This document shows, in pieces, positions 57,552-64,000 of a stretch of DNA of 64,000 nucleotides. The position numbers and the translations under genes were made by a program. The notes under the pieces were generated by a model. It had not been told where the DNA came from. It saw nothing but the letters and a program-made list of their open reading frames with translations, and ran no database searches. Location of the stretch: contig CM051520.1 in NCBI GenBank assembly GCA_028015205.1, positions 12,186,501 through 12,250,500 of the forward strand, in the 5' to 3' direction. The stretch's first letter is position 1. Each line of letters starts with the position of its first letter. This DNA comes from Mytilisepta virgata. Its lineage: Eukaryota > Mollusca > Bivalvia > Mytilida > Mytilidae.

Positions 57552-57982
57552 ATGGATCCCGGTGACGATCCATATCAACTTTTATTTCAAGACAATATAG
57601 ACTGAAATAACTTTGATGAAAACTATGAAACTCCAAACTTTTATCTTCAAACCAGTCCTTCCGTCAATTATTACACCTTTAAACAGACACCCCCCCCAAA
57701 CAATGAACAACAAGCATATCCAAATCAAACCACAAATCCAGGACCTTCAAATCTGGTTACAACAGCTGACATTTCCGACATTGACTTTCTGGATGATGAC
57801 TTTAAATTAGAGGTTCAATCACAAGATTCACAATTGAACAAAATTTTAAAAGAAATTAATGATGACCTCAGAGATGAAAGTACCAAAGAATTAAATCTTC
57901 CAAATTTAATAAACCCCTTTATAAACATACAGACAGACACGATAAATGAACAAAATTTGGCTGACATTTGCAAGAATTTTTA
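57552..57982 (+). pseudogene. Acidic Q/N-rich ORF with one internal stop, unrecognised
   Basis: From ATG at 57552 the frame reads MDPGDDPYQLLFQDNID, meets one TGA, then stays open for about 125 codons to a stop near 57980. Content: a tyrosine/asparagine/glutamine/proline-rich stretch (TPPPNNEQQAYPNQTTNPGP), an acidic patch (DISDIDFLDDDFKLE), then LNKILKEINDDLRDESTKEL with helical spacing. One stop in 140 codons of biased composition argues for a recently dead coding region. No family recognised; it may be the first ORF of a transposon, possibly related to the Crypton fragment 1.5 kb downstream. Confidence 0.5.
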
Positions 57983-58170
57983 ATTGGGATAAGAAAACAA
58001 ACAAAACATGGGAATCAACAAAGTGAATATTAGCCAGGTACTGTAATTGGATTTCATGGGATGATAAACCGGTATTTAGCATTAAATGGTTATACCTATA
58101 TGATATTATGAAAGATCTAACTTTCAAGAAAAAACACTTAAAAGAACTGGGATTAGGTAGTCTATGATAA
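57983..58170 (+). pseudogene. Continuation after frameshift, unrecognised
   Basis: In another frame: NWDKKTNKTWESTK, a stop, then ILARYCNWISWDDKPVFSIK and WLYLYDIMKDLTFKKKHLKE. Tryptophan-rich and protein-like; probably part of the same lost protein as 57552-57982. Confidence 0.4.
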
Positions 58171-58489
58171 TACTATAACTTTATTTCGGACACAAAAAGG
58201 TCCATATAAATATACACAACATAAAAATATACCGTATGACAGAATATTTTTAAATGTCTTTAATAATTAAGTACAAAAAAGGAATATAATTATGTATGTT
58301 ATAATTTAAATTAGAAATTTACATACAACTCATCATACCATGTATGTAACAGTTTGAAGTAAATAACAAATCACTACTTAAAATTGAGTTCACTAGAGCA
58401 TTATCAGAAACCTTCAAACGATTTAATAGACTAAACATTGTTTTTCTCATACATTCCTTAAACGATAATACTCTATTTGCCACAAGCAT

Positions 58490-58800
58490 ATTACTTGCAC
58501 TACAAGAGGACGAAGATACCCAGGGAGCAAATAAAAAAACGTAATCCATTGGACAGACAAACCCGGGAAGACAAATCAACAACCTCAAGCACAACAAAAA
58601 AAAAAACACTGAAAACTAAAAAACAATGAACAACACGAACTCCTTTAAACAACAGGAGTGAACAAGGTGCTCCGGAAGGGTAAGCAGTTCCTGCTCCGTA
58701 TACGGCACCCGTCGTGAAGTTCAACAAAGTCAATCCGGGGGAATTCACAAATCGATGCAGACACATGAAATGTCACGACAGTGGGAACAGGTCCAATTAT
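58490..58800 (-). mobile_element. SINE-like element, copy 5 (most complete)
   Basis: The minus strand reads GACGGGTGCCGTATACGGAG, CAGGAACTGCTTACCCTTCC and GGAGCACCTTGTTCACTCC, then a T-rich half. The best example of the family in the window. The 88- and 96-codon minus ORFs across it are family artefacts. Confidence 0.7.
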
Positions 58801-58809
58801 GTTCATAAC

Positions 58810-59390
58810 CTTTAATTATTTGTAAATTCGGGAATATATACATGACTTGCATTTTCTTCAAAGAAGCAGCATTGTGACTAGACAATAGCTATATTAAAAT
58901 CTCCATCAAATATATGACTGTCATGAAATATTTCTTAATTTGACCAGCACTGCCGGAGAGCCTTAATTATAACATGTAGGATTTATATCTGTACCATTTC
59001 TTTATAAAGTGAATTTTATAAACACATCTACATTCTATAATTGAGCGAATGATGAACTGTGAAATACATCATTGGTGATTTCTAACTGATATTGACAGCT
59101 AACGTATCATTCCCAATTTAACAAAACGAAACTTAAGGTTACTTAAACTTAAATTTGTCTAATCTGTCCATCAAACCTAAGTTTGATGTGAATTTTTTTT
59201 TATACATTTACACATATGTATATATATATCAGCATAATTTTCAGAAAAGTTTGCAATAATGTCGGATGAACCTTTAAGAGATTTTAAACTTAGTTAATGA
59301 TTTCAATGAAATTTATAATATTGATACTTGAGATGTACCTTTATCTAAATTGATGACATAATCGACTCAAACATTAGTAAAACGAGTAGA
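58810..59390. other. Unassigned AT-rich stretch
   Basis: Nothing recognised. Confidence 0.5.
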
Positions 59391-59399
59391 AAAAACATT

Positions 59400-59895
59400 G
59401 CTTCTCCCATCACAGCAGAAGGAATGGAGCAAAAAATGAAGGAAGGAAGACGATAAGATACAAAAATAAATGGGCAGTGAATGTATGGAATGATTGGTCA
59501 AAATATAGACTTTCAAGAAACTTTAAGTGAATCCGTATCTAACAAGGGCATCTTTAGAAAGTATACTATTGGATATCAAGATTTATAATAGAAATAAGCA
59601 TGAAGGATGAAACACCATATCTACCAAATAATTTAATGCTATTTTCATCAGCTATTCAAATACATTTCTGTGATGATCTGATGAAGCCTAATGTGAACTT
59701 TTTTTCAATACTGAATCAACATTTGCAAATGTTACGAAAGCACTGGATGCAAGGATGAAAGAGTAGACTACAGCAGGCGTTAATGTGAAGAAGAAAGATC
59801 CAATTTTGTCAGACGAAGAAAAAATATTTTGGGAGAAAGGAGTTTTTAGTATTGAAGAACAAAAAAACTTGGAAGCCGACCAGATTTCCATTTAA
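59400..59895 (+). pseudogene. Crypton-type tyrosine recombinase fragment (DUF3504-like)
   Basis: Three frames in succession. The first gives YKNKWAVNVWNDWSKYRLSR. The second gives KDETPYLPNNLMLFSSAIQI and DDLMKPNVNFF. The third gives TFANVTKALDARMKE, a stop, then KKKDPILSDEEKIFWEKGVF. The order KWAV..F..W, YLPN.L....AIQRH, F..LD..MK, D.ILSxEEExILWEKG is the N-terminal half of Crypton recombinases and the DUF3504 domain that animal genomes domesticated (KIAA1958, ZMYM-type proteins). The catalytic C-terminal half is missing. At least two frameshifts and two stops. Confidence 0.75.
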
Positions 59896-59899
59896 AGGG

Positions 59900-60680
59900 A
59901 CAGAGACAATGGATAAAAATTCATCAAATACAATGTGTAAAGGGGATTTTGATTTTTAAAGGGAAAAATTTTAATGTACATGTGTCTTTATTGTATCAAT
60001 GCATTTGCTTTTTTCAAATTAAAAATGTGCATCACTAATTTGCATTAATATGTTATTGCTTGACAGGGCATCACTTCGCAACCATTGTTATGTTACAGCT
60101 GTGTTTATTTAACATAGATTATCGTTCTTATTCCTTCACAATATGAAAATAAAATATCTGATCTCTCATTGATTGAAATTTTACAATATGATCAGTTTGC
60201 CGTCTATATTACCAAAAGTCACCAGACCAATGATGTTATTTGTTCCAAAAATTATAATTGACGTTGTGAAATAATATCTATCTATGATCACTTTTGGCAC
60301 TTTTGTCTCCTCGAATTGTTTGCGTAGGCCGGTGTTAAATGTCAGAAGTGTTAGCTTAGAATATGACATATGTCAATGATAATTTGCAGCGTAATTATAT
60401 TTCATATTTTGTCGCTTCTCCTTCAGCTGTTTTTAGATTATATAGTTTCTATGTCACATTACTGATTATAATAATACCTAACAAATACATAAAACTGTAC
60501 CATAATCCTACAGAAATAATAAATAAAACTCTCATATTTCCATAGCAGTCTTGCCTTAAATATAATGCATAGAACTATGGTAAAGGCCTGATGTGCATAA
60601 TGTTGTTTTACAGTTCTCGCATATTTTGCAATGATGTAACTACATATCTGATATAATAAAATATTTATTTGCTACTCCCC
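59900..60680. other. Unassigned AT-rich stretch
   Basis: No motif in the 60-62 codon ORFs. Confidence 0.45.
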
Positions 60681-60689
60681 TAGGTACAT

Positions 60690-61215
60690 GTAGATGCCTG
60701 TGCTGGTATATGTAGGAACGTCTATTGGTATATATGTAGATGCATGTGCTGGTATATATAAGGACCTCTGTTGGTTTATGTAGATGCCTGTGCTGTTATA
60801 TTAAGGGCCTCTGCTGGTATATGTAGGGGCCTCTGTTGGTATATGTAGATGCCTGTGTTGGTATATGTAGGGGCCTCTGCTGGTATATATAGATGCATCT
60901 GTTGGTATATGTAGATGAATCTGCTCAGTGCTGGTATATGTAGGGTCCCTCTGTTGGTATACACACTTGTTATAGATGCCTGTGCTGGTATATAAAAGGC
61001 TCTCTGCTGGTATATGTAGGTGCCTGTGTTGGTATATGTAGATGAATATGTTGGTATAGGTAGGGGCCTCTGCTGATATATGTAGGGGAATCTCTTGGTA
61101 TATGTAGATGCATCTGCTGGTATAGGTAGATGCCTCTACTGAAATATGTAAATGCCTCTGTATATATTATATATATGTAGAGACCTCTTCTGGTGTATGT
61201 AGGGGCCTCTGGGAC
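60690..61215 (+). repeat. ~24-bp minisatellite (TGCTGGTATATGTAGRKGCCTC type)
   Basis: About twenty degenerate units alternating TAGATGCCTGTG and TAGGGGCCTCTG types. Long minus-strand ORFs with a YQQ..LHIPAEAPTY pattern arise because the unit is close to a multiple of three. Confidence 0.9.
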
Positions 61216-61280
61216 CCTGTTGTCTAGGTAGTTTGTATTCACAGTAGTTAATACCGCAAAAAGTGTACTTTTTTATTAAA

Positions 61281-61655
61281 AGTTCCAAGGGCACGTTTAA
61301 AATCCACCCAAAGTAGCCACATGGCTATTTCGCCCCCTGCTTTCTTGTGATTTTTTTTTTTTTTACCGAAGTTGGTTTATCACCTCTAGCACCCGAAATT
61401 GTACGTTTTTCTGACCAAAGACCCAATCGCACGTTTAAAATACATCCCAAAATAACCACATGGCTATTTATCCCTTCCTTTTTGAAATTTTTTTTTATCG
61501 AAGTTGGTTTATCACCGCTACCCTTGGAATTTTACTTTTTTCAAACCAAAGATCAAAGGGAAATTCGAAACCCCCGTCAAAATAGACATGTAGCTATTTC
61601 GCCCCCTTTCCATGTGATTTTTTACTGACGTTGGTTTATCACCGCTGTATTTACT
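61281..61655 (+). repeat. ~130-bp tandem repeat, about three units
   Basis: GTTGGTTTATCACC at 61371, 61503 and 61630; each unit also has CACATGGCTATTT and an A/T run. The 93-codon ORF reads the repeat. Confidence 0.8.
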
Positions 61656-61659
61656 AGTC

Positions 61660-61868
61660 GGTTGGGACAGAGGGATAAAAATATCAAGATACCTCTTCAG
61701 ACTTGATATCTACCTAAATAACATTCAATGAAGTTAAAGAAGAGACCAACAAAGTAATTCCAGTAGGACATACCCCTACAATGAATATCTCATCATCTTG
61801 ATCATCCCGTGTGAATTCAATCTCGTTTTGATAATCATGAATTATGGAATTTCTAGTTTCCAAATATT
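61660..61868. other. Left flank of the virus-like cluster
   Basis: No recognisable terminus; the boundary of the cluster is not visible. Confidence 0.3.
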
Positions 61869-62054
61869 CTATACTAATGGTTGGTGTTTCCCTCTTATAA
61901 CATGAGATGTATATAATTGATCCACCTCTCCACCGAAAAATAGGCGAATAGTAAATGTGCGCTTACACTTACCCTTGAATTTTAAAAATTGGAAATTATC
62001 ACCGGAAGAGTGTAAAATCTTACCGTTGATTTCAAAAGGTCTTTTTTTTATCAT
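61869..62054 (-). pseudogene. Short ORF next to the coiled-coil ORF, unrecognised
   Basis: 61 codons, basic (KKRPFEINGKILHSSGDNFQ). It lies directly downstream of the larger minus ORF, which ends at 62070, and may be a following ORF in the same unit or its continuation after a stop. No family. Confidence 0.35.
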
Positions 62055-62069
62055 ATCTAGTTAAATCAT

Positions 62070-62633
62070 TTATCGGAAGCCCAAACGGTATTGGAGTAAC
62101 ACAGGGAGCAATAGAAATGTAGACATACCGAATAAACCACCTAGAGAGTAACTATAAGTGTATCTGTCTAAAGGAGGTATAGTACTGACTGCAGGACTTA
62201 GATATACATGCTGATATTGCTCATTAGGAGTTAACATAAATTTCTTTACTTCATAACCTCTATCTCCTTTTATAATAACTGCCACATGTTTAGCGATATA
62301 ACCCATTCGGAATTCGATATTTTGAGTCCCGTTTGAAAGAGTCTTTGAAAACATGCGTGTCCGTTTTGCCACATCATCCAAGAACCAATGACCAAACCTC
62401 CCGCTTCCAAAATCCTTCCAAGTATAACACTCCAGGAGTTGTAGTGCGCTGATTTTGGCATTCAATTTTTCCTCAAACTGTGAGAGGTGTATTGGTCTCA
62501 GATAATGACTATGCAAGTCTTTCCTCAGTTTTGTCTCGTTTGCATTAACAAAAGACTTGCTAGCCAAATCGTGTCTTAATTTGGTCTCAGTGACTATCAA
62601 TTCCTTCCTCAATTTTATCTCTTTATCACCCAA
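62070..62633 (-). CDS. Coiled-coil ORF of a virus-like element, unrecognised
   Basis: 187 codons from the Met at 62633; the frame stays open upstream to about 62753, so the real start may be earlier or the ORF may be 5'-truncated. Residues 1-50 repeat a KLRKEL/KLRHDL/KLRKDL pattern with heptad-like spacing, which fits a coiled-coil stalk. The middle (LECYTWKDFGSGRFGHWFLD, then GYIAKHVAVIIKGDRGYEVK) is globular in character. The C-terminus YSLGGLFGMSTFLLLPVLL is hydrophobic and could be a membrane or packing segment. It is divergent from the plus-strand fragments starting at 62774. No family can be named; context suggests a structural protein. It is the only intact sizeable frame of the cluster. 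Confidence 0.45.
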   Translation of the reverse strand: MGDKEIKLRKELIVTETKLRHDLASKSFVNANETKLRKDLHSHYLRPIHLSQFEEKLNAKISALQLLECYTWKDFGSGRFGHWFLDDVAKRTRMFSKTLSNGTQNIEFRMGYIAKHVAVIIKGDRGYEVKKFMLTPNEQYQHVYLSPAVSTIPPLDRYTYSYSLGGLFGMSTFLLLPVLLQYRLGFR

Positions 62634-62773
62634 CTCCTTTCTTATATTCGCATCTGCAGATAAAAAGTCCCGTTTCTGGTGCCTTTTCTGATCTAGTATT
62701 GGATTTGGAGCACCTCCTTGAATATAATAAGTTGAATGGACTAGACAAGACGGGAAATCTATATATTATTGCA

Positions 62774-63115
62774 TGAAAATGTAGATGATGACTTTATCGA
62801 TCTAGTGACAAAGAGGTACAACCTGCAAAAGGGATACTCAGATTCAGCAAAGAGGACATTCAGAAATGTGGTCTCCCTCTTGTCACACTCACTAGTGAAG
62901 ACAAGCAGTAATTCAAACATATTTTGTGCAATAATACTGATAGTCTTTTAAATCGATTGGAACTTGTGATTGGGAGTATAAACTCTGATAATACTTGTGC
63001 TGGTCTGTTGAATGAAGGAATGTCTATTATAGATACTCTTTTGCAGAATGGGGAGATGACAGGAGAGCAACACGAATTACTATATAAAAATATTTTCAGT
63101 AATAAAAAAAAATGA
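62774..63115 (+). pseudogene. Virus-like ORF fragments 1-2 (frameshifted), helical N-terminal region
   Basis: The first frame contains DDDFIDLVTKRYNLQKGYSD; the second, overlapping at 62924, contains LLNEGMSIIDTLLQNGEMTG and ends in an A-run at about 63107-63112. Both read as a single ancestral helical region broken by one shift. It resembles the start of multi-ORF element proteins seen widely in aquatic invertebrate genomes, but the family is not named with confidence. Confidence 0.45.
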
Positions 63116-63737
63116 AACAGAAAATTACAGTCTAGTTATGCTGCAAGACAAACGAGGGGAGATAATACCTCCTCTAATTTTGGGACTGAGTTTGAAGAAC
63201 CGCTCGTGCTAGATAAGAATAAACAATACGTTTTTGGTCTATCTGAAATAAATAATATGACGTACAGTTGGTATAATATATATGAGTCCTATAATAATAA
63301 GAAAATGAAATAAATTGTTGACTCTGGGAAACATTTAATGAAGTAATCTTCGCCAACGGAAGTTATTGTTACGAGGACATATTCACATATATAGCTGAGT
63401 ACCTATCGGTAAATGATAAAATCGAAGGTAGTCCAATTAAGTTAAACTTTGAATTAACGAGCTCCAAAGTACTAATCATACTAAACGCCAATACTCAAGT
63501 GGGTCTGAGAGAAGGGAACTTTGCTGATTTAATCGGGTTTAACAAAAAAAAATAGTGTCGGAGACAGAGTACAGTAGTAAATTTCCTAATATAACTAATG
63601 GGATTGACCCTATTTACATACATTGTGATTTGATTACAGATTCCGTTGTAGATGGGAAGTTTGGTGACACGAACTTCGAATTTTGTACTGCAAATTTGTC
63701 TAGGAGTGACCATTTGAACGAGAATCGTACCATATAG
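63116..63737 (+). pseudogene. Virus-like ORF fragments 3-5, beta-rich region
   Basis: Three frames in order: LDKNKQYVFGLSEINNMTYS (about 63207), NGSYCYEDIFTYIAEYLS with NFADLIGFNKK (about 63350-63555), and NITNGIDPIYIHCDLITDSV (about 63590). Breaks occur at the stop near 63312, at an A-run at 63543-63551 and elsewhere. The pattern of alternating hydrophobic strands, DLIGF and ITN.ID.IYIHCD is characteristic of a putative structural protein of integrated virus-like elements; the exact family is an inference. Not functional as it stands. Confidence 0.5.
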
Positions 63738-63862
63738 GATATTCGGGAGTAAATGAGACGAGAATCGATTCTATCCGTGTTTGGGTGACTGATGTAAATG
63801 AGAGAAATATAGATCTAACTGGTGTTGATACTAGCTCCACTGTTATTCTCAGAGAAATATGA
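63738..63862 (+). pseudogene. Virus-like ORF fragment 6 (end of the structural-type protein)
   Basis: A further frame ends the region with VWVTDVNERNIDLTGVDTSS and TVILREI, just before the next ORF at 63859. This wording (VTD..., DL.GVD, V.L.L) fits the end of the same protein. Confidence 0.45.
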
Positions 63863-64000
63863 AGAGTAAAAAAAAATTAAGAGAGTGTACAATAAAGAGT
63901 TGGGAATATATATCTATGTTGACCCTATAACGAGGGAAGAACAGAATGCGCAGCAGAGTACCGGTCTATTCGATAGTATATTTAGTGCTGCAGCCAAGCA
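63859..64000 (+). CDS. Next ORF of the virus-like cluster, running off the window
   Basis: An ATG at 63859 opens a basic start (MKSKKK); a run of nine A shifts the frame, after which it is open to the window's end, with YNKELGIYIYVDPITREEQN and STGLFDSIFSAAAK. The last part could be an amphipathic helix. Start-to-stop overlap with the preceding ORF suggests tight, virus-like packing. Incomplete. Confidence 0.4.

Noticed and set aside
58500..58766. 88-codon minus ORF with a hydrophobic tail as a membrane protein
   Set aside because: It translates the T-rich half of a SINE-like element present several times in the window.
60776..61242. Proline/tyrosine-rich minus-strand ORFs resembling a byssal or adhesive protein
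   Set aside because: They translate a 24-bp minisatellite with no signal peptide or steady frame; the neighbouring units drift in length.

Overview
The window looks like nuclear DNA of a bivalve mollusc, most likely a mussel or close relative. It is very AT-rich and contains no long continuous genes. Most of it is decayed mobile elements and satellites of types common in bivalve genomes: DIRS-type and Penelope-like retroelements, a CR1/Jockey-like LINE, a Crypton fragment, many foldback elements or MITEs, and elements with a tandem core of about 166 bp whose ends carry GCTCACCTG and CAGGTGAGC. The species call is an inference from repeat style; no search was run. All boundaries and copy comparisons were made by eye.

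Layout. 0-4 kb: a broken DIRS-order retroelement (zinc knuckle, reverse transcriptase, RNase H, tyrosine recombinase) followed by two direct repeats. 5-9.7 kb: one LINE cut into pieces by three later insertions (a 167-bp-unit element, a SINE-like element, another 166-bp-unit element). 10-16.4 kb: a foldback fragment, a 27-bp satellite, a Penelope-like reverse transcriptase fragment, and a 4.2-kb composite of interleaved inverted repeats flanked by TTAA. 16.4-29.3 kb: a direct tandem segmental duplication of 5.5-7 kb units. Because each copy can lack an insertion present in the other, two mobile elements are proved by their empty sites: a 342-bp TAA-flanked MITE in copy B and a 1.14-kb TIR element in copy A.

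29-46 kb: mostly non-coding, with several foldback MITEs and one convincing host gene piece: a minus-strand terminal exon at 42.06-42.48 kb encoding a secreted seven-cysteine ligand of the Trunk/PTTH (noggin-related) type. About 3.5 kb upstream of it lies a GC-rich cluster of CRE, ETS, NRF1-like, E2F/YY1 and RFX-like sites (45.9-46.3 kb) that resembles a promoter. 46.7-48.5 kb: a young 1.75-kb element whose terminal inverted repeats contain a 21-bp minisatellite, with GGTTTG on both sides. 50.8-52.6 kb: a second 166-bp-unit element with a three-unit higher-order repeat. 53 kb: a PHD-finger-like coding fragment. 55-60 kb: SINE-like copies, an unrecognised acidic broken ORF and a Crypton recombinase fragment. 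60.7-61.7 kb: two satellites.

61.9-64 kb: a cluster of frameshifted ORFs on both strands that resembles a degraded virus-like or Maverick-like element and runs off the end of the window. Apart from the ligand exon and a few candidate exons, nothing here forms a working pathway. The window is best read as a record of nested and duplicated repeats around one developmental or endocrine ligand gene.
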